Assembly (NCBI GenBank): GCA_012845835.1
Contig: JABAKD010000013.1
Span: forward strand, 11,677,701 to 11,741,700
DNA length: 64,000 nucleotides
Source: Undaria pinnatifida
Taxonomy: Eukaryota > Sar > Phaeophyceae > Laminariales > Alariaceae
Direction of reading: 5' to 3'
In this document: piece after piece, positions 42,763 through 53,825 of the stretch
Position numbering within the stretch: the stretch's first letter is position 1
Layout of the letters: each line of letters opens with the position of its first letter
The notes under the pieces: model-generated
The model's database searches: none
What the model was told of the DNA's origin: nothing
Seen by the model: the letters and a program-made list of their open reading frames with translations, nothing else
Translations under genes and position numbers: made by a program

Positions 42763-43018
42763 AGTCTTACTACGGTAGCCCCCCTAACTTTTCTTCAGCG
42801 AAATCGCCGTTTTTGAAACCAAGCTCCACCGGCCGTACCTCCTGCAAATGCGGTGCCCCTTGCCATCAGGACGTCATCGTTCGATAGTCCTTTGATGCAC
42901 ACAAGAAAATACATTGAAGGTTTATTTTTTATCGCATCCTTCCTGGTGTCGAGCAGCCATGAAACGTTTGTTAAAGAAGATTGCTGGTTTGGGAGGGGGG
43001 GCTATCGTAGAATCAGTC
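42763..43018 (+). mobile_element. Family B short TIR element with 5 bp target duplication
   Basis: It is 256 bp. Ends AGTCTTACTACGGTAGCCCC and GGGGGGCTATCGTAGAATC plus AGTC. Perfect flanking repeats ATAGG lie at 42758-42762 and 43019-43023. It lies about 50 bp after a family A element. Confidence 0.92.
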
Positions 43019-43019
43019 A

Positions 43020-43205
43020 TAGGTTAACTAACCCCTGTAAAGCCCCCGAACCCCCTCCCTACACTAAGTACAAGTAATTTTGTCCCCTAAAAGGGTTTCC
43101 AGCTGTAAATGCGTTAAGGAGCACCGTCATTCAGAACATATATTTGCCAAAAAGCGGTATACCGCACCTCTGTTATTATTGTCGCAGCGCGCATCGCGAG
43201 CACAC
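43020..43205 (+). mobile_element. Diverged family A-related fragment
   Basis: It contains AACCCC..TAAAGCCC, AAGTACAAGTAATTTTGTCC, GGGTTTCCAG, GTTAAGGAGCACCGTCATTC and CGGTATACCGC. The first part is also seen at 20690-20770 (in the MO25 intron) and inverted at 35780-35880. Confidence 0.65.
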
Positions 43206-44135
43206 GACGGGTCACAGCAGTTACTAGTGTATAGTTACGGTGGTAGGCAATAAAAAAATCTTATTTTCAACGTGCGCTATTATTGAGTAGGGCTTCCGCT
43301 CCGTTCAGGACCAAACCTACGGGGGGGGGGATACTCCGTTTTCTCCTTCCACCCGATTTGAGCCACTCGCACAGCGAGCAACTCTGTACCTCAAGTTGAC
43401 AGAAATAATAGCAGTTTAGGCGATTAGTTTGGCGCGCCGTAGTTATATATAGCCTCTCCGTTGCGGATTGAATCTCTCACAATTATATCAGAGCACGAGA
43501 GCTTGAGGCCCCCAGAGGGGGGGGGCGGGGTCGCTCGCGCGAGTAACCTCACAATCAAGCGAAACATGCAAAAAAGAAATGCCTCCAAAAGCGACCCCGT
43601 TGCCGACTAACCTTGGTGGAACTAATAATAACGTCCTTGTCGTTAACTGGCGTATGTATGATGTGACATTTGATACTGATATACTCCGGAGTATTTTATT
43701 ATATGCCATTCCATGTATATGATGCTGCCGGTATACTACGATGCGATGCGTCGAGACATGTGGAAGATAAGAAAATATACTACAACAGCGGGCGGCACCA
43801 AGGAACGAACAAATACACCAGGTGTATTATCGGCAATATTTAGATATACTCGTATTTTATACGGGACGGTAGTTCTACGCTACATTTCCTGGGAAGGGGA
43901 AAAGTAGTAAAAATAGTATAGTTCTACGACGAAAGACTGTAAGCTAAGTAGTTAATAGTCTACGAAAGACCGGACAAGATCAGCCATAGTATGGGGAGAG
44001 GGGGTAAAAGTTGCTTTTTATTTTGTCACGTTTTGTTTTCTCTTTTTCCGATAAGTAGTAGGGTCTTCTCGTTGATTCGAGCATGATCAGATGATGGCGT
44101 GGATACGTTTGTTTGTGCTCCATGAGGGGTGTACT
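43205..44135. other. Non-coding stretch
   Basis: No gene. Positions 43330-43400 carry a CGCG-core repeat relative in reverse orientation, and 43981-44055 repeats 27665-27740. Confidence 0.5.
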
Positions 44136-44518
44136 GATGGGTACACAGCGGGTCGCTGAGGAGGCCATTTAGAAGGAGTAGCGGGGGAGTGGGGGGGGGG
44201 GTAATGTATAGGAATATATTACGAGTGGATGTACCGCGAGATCGTCGTAGAGGCTAGAAGGAGCAGGGGGGGGGGGGGGGGGGGGGGGGCAGAGCCCCCC
44301 CCCCTCGGTGATAAGGCGAAGGGGCGAGGCCTGGATGAAGAGTCGAGAACATGATATGATAAATATGTTGATTGATGAATGAAGGTACAGCGCGATCGCC
44401 AATGAGGATAAAAGGACCGGTGACGGGGCGGGATACTGTATGGAGCGTACTAGTGAATGGACCGCGAGATCGCCAAGAAGACTAGAAGAATAATAGGCGG
44501 GGGGGTGGAGTGGGGGCG

Positions 44519-44580
44519 AACTCATTTGTTGCATGCCTTAGTAATTTGACCATTTTCAACGCATCCCTTTCGAGACGGAG
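44519..44580 (-). mobile_element. LINE 3'-end module
   Basis: It has the same 62-66 bp module as 20371-20435 (ACTCATTTGTTGC to CCCTTTCGAGACGGAG), again next to G tracts. Confidence 0.75.
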
Positions 44581-44799
44581 CAAACATAGGGAGGGGGGGG
44601 GGGGGGGCAGACCTATACCCACATGTGGCGTGGGGGGGGGGCCTAGATGTGGTGTCGAGAGTATGGTATGGGGATTGTTGACGATGGGGAAGTGCGGAGG
44701 TTGTACTGTATGTGGGTGAATGGGTGAATGTTAGAAGGGCGGTGGTTTCAGACTCACACCCTTTAGGCGCGGGGGTGGAGCCTGAAGGTGGGGTCGGCG

Positions 44800-45010
44800 T
44801 TTTGTTTTTTTTCGCTCATCCCTTCTATTTTTCTTCGCAGTTTTTCTTTCTCCTCCTCTCTCTCTCTAGACGCAACCCAGATCCGGGGTCGCTAAGCAGG
44901 CCACCCTCCCCCGTCCCCGCTACGATACGCGTCTGACCCTTCGTTTTTATCGCGAGAAGACCCCTCCAGCTATTTATTTCCGGGTCGACTCGTTTCGAAT
45001 TGCGCAATAT
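44800..45010 (+). repeat. Dispersed repeat C, copy 2 (with partial copy at 45295-45400)
   Basis: It shares TCTAGACGCAACCCAGATCC, CGCTAAGCAGGCC, TTTTTATCGCGAGAAGACCC and TTTCGAATTGCGC with 17012-17225 and with the partial copy at 45295. Confidence 0.8.
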
Positions 45011-45414
45011 ATGAGCCATGTATCATTGATGACTGTATTGCGGGATTACCAAGAAAGGTAGGAGGAGTATAGGGGAGGGGGGTAATGTAATTACCCCCCG
45101 TCTTGAATTATGCCCGAAGTTCTGCGGGCAGATGAAGATGGAATTTTTACAAAGGTTATGTTCTGTCACAGGGTTTGTTGATTCCGGGTAAGGGTACGAT
45201 GGAAGTCTTGCTGAACTTCCAGAAGTGTCGGGTACGGGTATGGAAGTGTTACAGAACTCACAGAAGTTCCGGGTATTGTGGCACGGGGCGTACAGTTTTT
45301 ATCGCGAGAAGACCCCTCCACCAGCTACTTCCTTCCTGGTCGACCCATTTCGAATTGCGCGGTATATGAGCCACGTATCGATGACTGTACTGCGGGACTA
45401 CCGAGGAAGATAGG

Positions 45415-45670
45415 AGTCGTTCTACGGCAACCCCCCCAGATTTTTTTTAACGAAATCATCGCCGGTTTTGAAACCAGCTCCCGGCCGTATCTCCTGAAAA
45501 TACGGTGCTCATTGCCACCCCGATGCCATTGTTCGATAGTCCTTTGCAAACAAGAACATATTTGAAGGCATTGCTTTTTTAGCATTCTTCCTCGTGTCGA
45601 GCAGCCATGAAACGTTCGTTAAAGAAAACCATCGGTTTTGCGGAGGGGGCTATCGTAGTAAGAATCAGTC
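45415..45670 (+). mobile_element. Family B short TIR element
   Basis: It starts AGTCGTTCTACGGCAACCCC and ends GGGGGCTATCGTAGTAAGAATC plus AGTC. The flanking pentamers are ATAGG and CTAGG. Confidence 0.88.
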
Positions 45671-47334
45671 CTAGGAGGAGTATATGGGGGGGGGCGTAAA
45701 TGTATGAAGAATACATATATATATTGGTGAATTTACCCCGGGGTATACTTCGAAGTTTATAGCCTTGGAGATTAGAAGGAGCGGAGGGGGGGGGGGGGGG
45801 TGATGTACTGTGCGAAAAATTCATATTGGTGAATGTGCTGGAGGATCGCCATGGAGGTCAGAGGGACTGGTAACAGAGCGTATGCGGGGGGGGGAGGGTT
45901 GTACTGTATGAGAACAGGCCCACGCCCGTTTGGCGCGGGGAGGTAGCCTGAAGTTGGATTCGATCAATATGAGCACTGTATGGCTGAGTGTATCGCGGCT
46001 TGCCAGCGAGGCTAGAAGGAATAAAGGGTGGGGTTCTGTATGAGGAATAATAGATGTTGGGGAATTCGCCGAAGGGTAGCCTTGGAAGCTAGACGGAACA
46101 GGGGGGGGGGGGGAGGGATGTACTGTGTGAAGAACTTTATATGGTGTAAATGTAACCCGGGATTTCAATGGAGGTTAGATCGATCGTAGCGTCGAGGGGG
46201 AGGGGGGCGTACCGTGCAAGGGGGGGGGACGACGACAGACCCTAATCCGTTTGGCGCGGGGACGGGGCCTGGATGTGGAGTCGATGATATGAGCAATGCA
46301 TTGATTGATTGATGAATGCATCACGGGATTGCCAAGGAGAGACGAGAAGATGAGTAAGGGGCAAAGGATAGGTACTGAATGAGGAATGCGTAGTCTATAT
46401 ACCTATTATTGATGAACTTACCGCGGGATGGCCTCTAGGACTAGAAGGAGCGGAGGGGGGGGGGGGGGGGGGGGCACCACTGTGTGAAGAATGCATTGGT
46501 CGGGAAATGTTCTGCGTGCGGGAGAACCAAGAACAGGGTAGAAAGATAGAAGGAGTATAGGGGGGGGAGGGTACTGCAAGAGAAGTATGTGCATTGATTG
46601 TTCGTGAGTTTGCCACGGGGTAGCATCGGAGGTTAGCAGGAGCAGGGGGGGGCACTGTATAGAGAACGTACTGGTGAAATGCACCGCAGGATCGCCATAG
46701 AAGCTAACAGGGCCAGGAGCAGAGGGGGGAGGGAGGGGTATACTGCAGGACGGTTAATATTAGGTGGGGGCTATGACAGACCCACACCCACTTGGTGGGA
46801 GGGGATGGAGCCTGTGTTATGGCGTTGCCCTGGGAGCCTACTAATAGCAAAGAAGACGTCTTGTACGTGGATGTGGAGCCGATGTACAATATGAGCAATC
46901 ATTCGATGATGAACGCATGGCGGGATCGCCGAGGAGGCTAGCAGAAGTATAACGTGGGGGGGAGGGGGGTACTGAACGAGGAATGTATACGTATATGGGT
47001 GAATACGAATGCACTGCGGGAGCGCCAAGGAGAGGCTAGAAGGGGCAGGGGGGTGGGGGGGGGTTACTCTCTAGTGAAGGATGTGTTGATAATGTGCACA
47101 GCAGTATCGCAATGGAAGTTGGAAGGAACAGAGGGGGGGGTTCTGTTAAGATACGTAGGCCGTACCTTAACAGTTCCTACTGCATTATAAGGATTTATAT
47201 TGGGGCGGGTATGACAGACCCACACTCCTTTGGCGCATGGACGGAGGCTGGATGTTGAGTCGGACGGAGGTATGTTGAGTCGGAGGTACGAATTTGTCGT
47301 GTGTAGCTATGAATGTGAAGTTCAGGTTTGAAGT

Positions 47335-47450
47335 ATGTGTGTTCTTCACGTTGAAGTGATCTTTCCATCCACATCTACATCCAGCACAACCAAGGTCCAT
47401 GCCTATGTCTGATAAAGCCTAGAGAGACGAGCTCTGTGGTCACAAACTCT
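47335..47450 (+). repeat. Dispersed repeat N, copy 3
   Basis: It matches 40795-40920 as described there. Confidence 0.7.
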
Positions 47451-47693
47451 ACAAGACGAAAACAGGAGGCAAAGGAGACGGGAGACAAGTCGTAGCCATA
47501 GGCAGTATGTATGAGAAGAAGTTCAAAAGCTGTTCAAGCTGTTTAACTTCAACTTTCAACTTTTGAAATCCAACCGCGGATGCTGATTGGTCTAGACTAC
47601 ACAACTCAATTGATTTCAGGGATTGATTGACATAACATTCAATTTGATGCAACCTTGGAGAGCCGGTGAAAAATGAATGTTTATGTTTTGCAG

Positions 47694-48635
47694 ATTATTT
47701 CTGATTCACGTTTTTGAACCACACAAGTGGCAGTACCCTTCCCTTACCGCGTCCGAACAGCTCGCAGCTCTCAACACACAGGCAGGCAGCACCGCTCACC
47801 CATCCCTCCCTCCCTATACAGGCAGCACCGCCTGCCCCTTCCCCACCCCCTCTACGCGTACCCTCATTCGTACTCGTACGAGAGCTACTCTTACTTGTAC
47901 TCGAGGAGAGAGCATCCAAAGCAATCTTTTTTCTTCGAATAAACCACTCGACCAAGCCAAGAGAGGCAGGTTGGTCATGATTCTGGGGATAGGTGCTCGT
48001 TGTGCTCGCACAAGGGTTACACTTTCCTCCAAGTGCCTCGCCCATCATGCGAGCCAGCAGACGGTGGCCCCGGGAGCAGCAGCAGCAGCATCAGCAGGGT
48101 GGCCGACTGGGGATGCCAGACGCTTTGTGTCAACAAGGACTGCTACGGACACAGCAGCAGCGACGGCATACCCCACGACAGCAGCAGCAGCAGCGAGGTC
48201 GATATTGGAAAAGCAACGGAATCATCGGCGAGGTCTCGTGGTCGAGCAGCCTGGTGTTGCTGGGGTGCCAGCAACAGAGCATGGTCGTCAAGCAGAGCAG
48301 GACCTTCCTCCGCCGCTCTCTGGCAGGAGGAGAGACACTAGCGCTCGAGCTGGGCATCAAAAGGAGGAGTCTGCTAGCAGTGATGATGTCGACGATCATG
48401 ATGTCGCTAGTGTCATGCCCAAGAGCGTCGAACGACACCAGCGGCGCAACAACCAACAGCAGCAACACCACCAGCAGCAGCACAACCAACACCAGCACCA
48501 GCACCGGGTGGTATCGACGGGAGAAGGAGGAGGTGACTTACGTCTGGGAGAATTCATGGAGGAAGTAAAGACGGAGCTGTGGCAGTACGATGCCTTGCCA
48601 TTGAGGAGGAGATTCAGGGTGCAGAGCCTGCTCAG
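47694..48635 (+). CDS. Candidate exon, Gln/His-rich protein of unknown function
   Basis: An open frame runs from an acceptor-like TTTTGCAG (47693) to a donor-like CTCAG/GTGTGT (48635). The frame contains an Ala-rich stretch (VAPGAAAAASAG), an acidic patch (SASSDDVDDHDVASV), a Gln/His run (NNQQQQHHQQQHNQHQHQHR) and a more ordinary end (LGEFMEEVKTELWQYDAL). A second frame is also open over 47993-48568 because of CAG-type repeats, so frame choice rests on the non-repetitive end. No domain was recognised. It could be a real exon of a regulatory protein or merely CAG-rich sequence. Confidence 0.3.
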
Positions 48636-48679
48636 GTGTGTAGAGTGTGTAAGCGCGCAGCGAGCAGCCTACGTATAGG

Positions 48680-49630
48680 ATGACGATACAGCACATCCAG
48701 CTCGCCGAGATCAGATGGTCCGAGATTAGACAACGATCAAATCATCTGGTACGTATATACATCGCAGGTATCACAATATACATCGCAGGTATCACATGGT
48801 ACCAGGTACCACAGGAAGTCTACCTGATGTGATAACATCATCGCCGTCAGTCTATACCACTGGCTGTTGCTGCTGCTTCGCGCACTGCTGTCCTCGTATC
48901 ATGACCGATGACCGACCCACGGCAGATAGATATACATACACCCAGCAGTCGTGTAGGCAGGGCATCTCTCTTCAAATCGAATTGTTTTTTATGTACGAAA
49001 AAAACGTTTTTCCGATTTCGGCTGTTTTCTTTGTGCTAGTTTGACCAAAATTCGGTTCCGCGCAAATCTGTGACCTTGTTAGTACATAAAACGCGGTATG
49101 ATATGTGTCGTACGCGGTATGATATGCGTAGGTTGCCCGCGACAGTAATGCCTGCGTCGCGAAGGGCCTGGGCGGGCTCCCGAGTCCCTTCGGCACTGCC
49201 TGAAGAGTAGTGAGGGCCAACAGTCAACATTGACGGAGAGAAGACGACTCGATTTCACGGCTTTCTCTCTAATCTTGCTTTTGTTCGCGGAACAACCAGG
49301 AAATGCAAGTAACTGAAAAAAATAGAGCTCGTCGTGGTTCCAGCACTCTCGGCGACGACGACGACGACGACCCGACCATAAATAGTTGTGCCGATTCGGA
49401 ACTCTCTCTCTTCACACTGCACACTCCACACCGTGCACCCGCACACGCCGATACTAGATCCTGCGAACATCTCGTGAGTAGATGCTATAATACGTGCAGT
49501 CGTACTCACTCGTGTGCGAGCGTGTGGTACTACAAGACGCTTCGCTCCGCTGGCGGCACCCGCCCGCTACGCTTTTTTTTTAGCGCTGCACTCCCGACAC
49601 AGGCACAAAGCACTTGGAATTAGACTAGGG
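48680..49630. other. Non-coding stretch
   Basis: Short duplicated phrases (ATACATCGCAGGTATCACA at 48759 and 48779). No gene. Confidence 0.5.
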
Positions 49631-49639
49631 TAATGTTAC

Positions 49640-49800
49640 AAGTTGGAAAAGGGCTGATATATCAACGACCTGTATCCTTCACGGGTTACACAACCCGTAA
49701 CACGTGCGATCTTGGAAGTATCACACGCACGCTTGCAAAGCTGAGTTTTGAGCAAGAAGAACTTTTTGGTCGATCTCACAGCTGAATGAAGTGTATTTTT
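49640..49800 (+). repeat. Dispersed repeat D, copy 5 (diverged)
   Basis: It contains GACCTGTATCCTTCACGGGT, GTAACACGTGCGATC, GCTTGCAAAGCTGAGTTTTG and GATCTCACAGCTGAA. Confidence 0.75.
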
Positions 49801-50690
49801 TCATTTTTTTCATATTGCTCAAATAGAACCAAACGTGAAGCGGACAGACGTCCATGTACGACATATATGATTGGTGCAACTTGCGACTTGTAAATCCCAA
49901 GAGCTTCACGCTCCAGGAAGTATCAGGTAACCTGGATGTCGCATTCGCGCATGCCACTGCATGCCACCAGGTTGAATTCACACCTTTCCGTGGTGACGTG
50001 CTATATCAGGAAAATAGCCCTGACGCCGCATTCGCGCATACAACCAGGGTAAATTCGAATTCCTGATATTTCCGTGATGACCTGGTACATACCGTGCGGA
50101 GCGCAGAGTGCGAGAGTTCGTATTCTATGTGGCATCGACCACGTGACGTGCCAGGGCTGCTGGGGTAACCTTACGGAATGAGTAATGATAATAGACATTT
50201 CGCGCCCGCTGTTTTCCAATTGGGTCATGTCTGCTGTAGTGACAGCTGTTTTACGCTCTGTACAGCAGTGCAAGCGGTTAGCACTAGTTATTATTAATAC
50301 CAGGTAGTAGTTAAAACGACGTTACGACACAGACAGGCAGGGTTGTCGTCTCCTTGACGAAAACCGCAAGTCCGCACGACGTACGCATCGTCTGTACAGG
50401 TCTACAAGAGTCTCGGGTCTCGGGTCTCGCGGGTCTCGAATACTTTCGACTTGATTTGATCCTAAACTTTTTTTTTTCTTCTTGCTTTTTTTCCCTCGGC
50501 GAGTATGATGTCATCCTGCCGCCGCTGTTTTCTTGGCTGCATTTGTTCTATCGCTGTTACACCATTGATAGGCACATGTATCATACCTCAGTGCACGCAA
50601 CGGTGAGAAACGAAAAAGTCCAGCCGAGTTCTAGTCGCGTCAAGTTACCGGTCGAGTCGAGGGCGATTCAGGAGAGGGGCGTGTGCTAAT
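49800..50690. other. Non-coding stretch
   Basis: A short internal duplication is seen at about 49925-50100 (TCGCATTCGCGCAT and CGCATTCGCGCATA, with CCTGATATTTCCGTG-type phrases). No gene. Confidence 0.5.
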
Positions 50691-51780
50691 TTCATGCATG
50701 GCCGTAGTCGTATGACCATAGACCGTCGCCTCTACAACGCCAGGACGGAGCACGTCGGGTTTGCACCGATCAAGCAGGGGCACGGCGGGGCGGGGGCGGT
50801 GGGGTACTCATTTGTTGCTTGCCTTAGTCGTCTGACCATTGACCACGCATCCCTTTCGAGGCGAGGAATCCAGGGGGGGGGGGGGGTAATCGTACCATGC
50901 ATGGCCATAGTCGGCAGGACCGCAGCCCCTCGCGTCCCTACAATCAGGACGAAGGACGTCGGGTTTTCACCCAGCATCAGGCAGACGTCATGTGCTTGCA
51001 CCGAAGATGGCATTTATTTGTCATTACTGCAGTAAACTTGAACACAGAAGTGGCTGAATATAAAGCGCTCTCAGGTTGTTGATTTAGCTTTTTACCTCGG
51101 TCAGTTCTCGGCGTCAGTGAGGCCACTGCCTGGTGTGATGGAAAATATCCTCACCCTGAAAACAACCCCCTCCCCCCCCCCCCCCCCCCCCCCCCGGCCC
51201 CGGAGTCAAGGGAGGGGGGGGGGGGGGGCGTTATTACTACGATACAACCAGACAATGGCAGTGGCTGAGATGAAAACAGCTTTCAGCTTGTTGATTTAGC
51301 TCTACGTCTGTCAGAGCTCGGGTTCAGACACGACGTTGGCCGATAAATTTGCTCGCACCTTGGAACGACGCCTCCCCCTCCCCCCCCCCGAATTAGGTTA
51401 GGCGGGGGGAAAGGGGGGGGGGGGGGGGGGTTAATCATCGCATCATGTAAGGCCGGCCATCGTAGTGCGTAGGACCGTAGACCCTGGCACCCCTGCAGTG
51501 CTGGAACTGAGCTCGTCTGGTTTTGATAGACCAGGCAGGCGTTGCGTGCACCAAGCGCGCAGAAGCCGTGTGGCGTTTGGCGAGTCGCATGAAGGGTGAG
51601 CTGCATCCTACTGCGAACCGCTTGTTGGGGGGGGGCGGGGGGCGGGGGGGCGTTCTTGGCTCAAGACACGCAGTAATTTTGCAGTTTTTTTTTTTGTATG
51701 TGAGAACTCTCAGTTTGCTGATTTGGTTCTGCGTCGTAGTCGGCTGATCTCGGCGCCACGTTTGTTCCTGATATTCACCG
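50690..51780 (+). repeat. Degenerate tandem repeats with G/C homopolymer boundaries
   Basis: Three or four units of ~300 bp share two phrases: GGCCGTAGTC...GACCATAGACC...GACGGAGCACGTCGGGTTT and GTGGCTGA...GCTTGTTGATTTAGCT. The units are separated by C or G runs of 10-25. A related unit lies at 20565-20650 in the MO25 intron. The LINE 3' module occurs at 50805-50865. Confidence 0.75.
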
Positions 51781-51789
51781 ACCTGTCCA

Positions 51790-52630
51790 ACAGCAGTAGC
51801 AGCTAAACCATCACGTCTTGCCGTCTCTATTAATAGTAATATTAGCTCTGATGCTCGGGTCACACAGAACAAGTAGATTTTGATTATTGATAGTGCCCCC
51901 AGGGGCGCCCATAAAGCCACCCACCCGTGTCTGCGATAATTCCATTCAAAATTTCGCGTAAGTCGTGCATTGGATGCTTGTCTCGCTATCGGTCTGTTTA
52001 GGCCTTTGATGTCATATAAGGATTTTCGGGCCTCTGGATGCGTGTGTCTGTTCGTCTGTTTAGCCTTTTGATGTTATGAAAAATATTTTTTGGACTTGTG
52101 GGGGTCGAACAGCCAGGTGTCCGGAAAGGAAGAGTCAAGATCTCTTTCTGGGTCACGAACAAAAAAAGCTGTTCCGTCGCGATGTTTGGTAGAGTTTGAC
52201 TGAGTCGGGAATTTACGGAATTGAGAATGGCAGGGTGGGACACAGAGGCAGACTGACAGACAGACAGGCAGGCGGCCCCACCTAAAATAGCCAAACACGA
52301 CTCCTTTTTGTGAAGGTGCAATGTAATATGTATCACCGCACAACAAACTCTACATTTCCTTCGACTAGTCTGAGCTTCCACTTTTTATTTTTTAGCACGA
52401 CGGCACGGTCACCGTTAACCACTTGTTTAGATCATGTCGTCTGCCGGCCCATTCCTCCCCCCCTCCCCCCCTCTATGGATGAAATTAAACTGTAAAGTCG
52501 CTTGGGCTGGTCGGTTTTATCACTTGACCGGTTACTCGCGCGGTGGCCAATTGTTTGTTCTTTAGACTTTACAAGAATTTTGCCCCCCTCTTTGACTTGC
52601 CACACCCGGGATTTACAGCCAACCACATGG
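51790..52630. other. Non-coding stretch
   Basis: No gene could be supported. A short duplicated phrase (TCGGTCTGTTTAGGCCTTTG at ~51990 and a variant at ~52055) is present. Confidence 0.5.
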
Positions 52631-52639
52631 CGGAGGGGA

Positions 52640-53825
52640 ACCTTGTACAGTGATAGTAAAGGGCAGAGCACACATAGGCAAGATGGATGCGACCCCAACA
52701 GACTCGCACCTTGACGCTAGGATTAAAGGATGTTTCATGATTAATGTGATTGTACCAACGCTAGAATATGCGGGACTAGTATGGGAAAGGAACACGAAGT
52801 TAGTAAAAAAGCTGGATGCGGGAGAAGTATGGGAAGGGAACACGAAGCTCGTAAAAGAGCTGGGTGCGGGAGAAGTATGGGAAGGGAACACGAAGCTCGT
52901 GAAAAAGCTGGAAACAGTACGGATGGCAGCAGCCCAAAAAGTTCGAGGATGCTCCAATACGATGCGCAATACAGGACTAAGAGCAGAATTGGGAATGCGC
53001 CCACTTTAAACAAATAGAGACGGGAGACGGTTGAAATGGCAATATAAAGTAAGGAACATGCCAAAAAAGAGGTTGCCAGCCAACCAGCTGATACGTGGTA
53101 GGGATGTATGGAAGAAAGTACAAAAGGTCGAGCCGGAAAAAGGTGGGATAGCGCAATCGAGAAAATATGGAAGGACTTACTGCAGAAGGAAACCAAGAAG
53201 AGATGCTGCCCATAGAGAAGTTTGGGGGGTACAAGCCAGGTGCAAAAGAAAGGATGGAATTAAGAGAAAGGCCAGCGCTAAAAAATGGGAGAAAATGAAA
53301 AACATTTTGAGATATGCGGGGGGTTGAGAGACGATATAGGAAAAACAATGTATTTTTGCACGGCCCAATGGACTACGCGACAACGTTGAAACTGCGTTTT
53401 CGTGTATGGGACCTGGACCTGCCAGAAAGAAGAAGTCGGCACACCAGTAGTCGGGTGGAGAAGGAAGAAGGCGCACTGAAACGACCTTGTGGCAGCGCAG
53501 ACGAGAGTAGAACCCACATAGCGGGAGAATGAGAACTGTTCAAGGAGGAACCGAATGCGTTAGAGGAGATGAGGAAGATTGACGGATGTGACATGGAGAT
53601 GTGTGGTGCGTTAGATAGTAGCGAGAAAACGATCGCTATCCTAGGAGATAGATGGTGTCCACAGACGGCCAAACAGGAAGGCGGTAAGACCAACAAATCG
53701 TTTTACGTAATATATGGAAGAATGGTACTGAGCGCCCATATGTTGGAGGTGTTTAGGAACGTTGCTCCATCTCTAAAGAGTGCATGGTCAATGGCCAAAT
53801 GGTTAAGGCGAGCAACAAACGAGTA
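52640..53825 (+). pseudogene. LINE (non-LTR retrotransposon) 3' half, broken
   Basis: The first segment reads MDATPTDSHLDARIKGCF, then NVIVPTLEYAGLVWERNTK, then three near-identical 16-residue units (AGEVWEGNTKLVKELG), then VRMAAAQKVRGCS and LGMRPL. It is like the region after the RT fingers in LINE pol proteins. An in-frame TAA (53007) follows, then DGRRLKWQYKVRNMPKKR, then a frameshift before 53314. The C-terminus has LKLRFRVWDLDLPERR, RPCGSADESRTHIAGE, a TGA where Cys is expected, and MRKIDGCDMEMCGALDSS. The 3' end is GCAACAAACGAGTA followed by a C-rich tail. It is 5' truncated and cannot be active. Confidence 0.8.

Larger units (their letters stand above)
44140..47240 (+). repeat. Complex ~100 bp tandem array punctuated by poly-G, with higher-order marker
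   Basis: Units resemble GTACTGTATGAGGAATG..., TTGATGAATGCACCGCGGGA, TCGCCAAGGAGGCTAGAAGG and AGCAG followed by 7-25 G. A second marker (GACAGACCCACACCC, TTTGGCGCGGGGA, GGAGCCTGGATGTGGAGTCG) recurs at about 44282, 44607, 44750, 45904, 46224, 46775 and 47206. A family C repeat (44800-45010), a second partial one and a family B element (45415-45670) lie inside. Confidence 0.85.

Noticed and set aside
47993-48568. Alternative frame through the Gln-rich candidate exon
   Set aside because: Its length comes from CAG-type repeats; the non-repetitive end favours the other frame.
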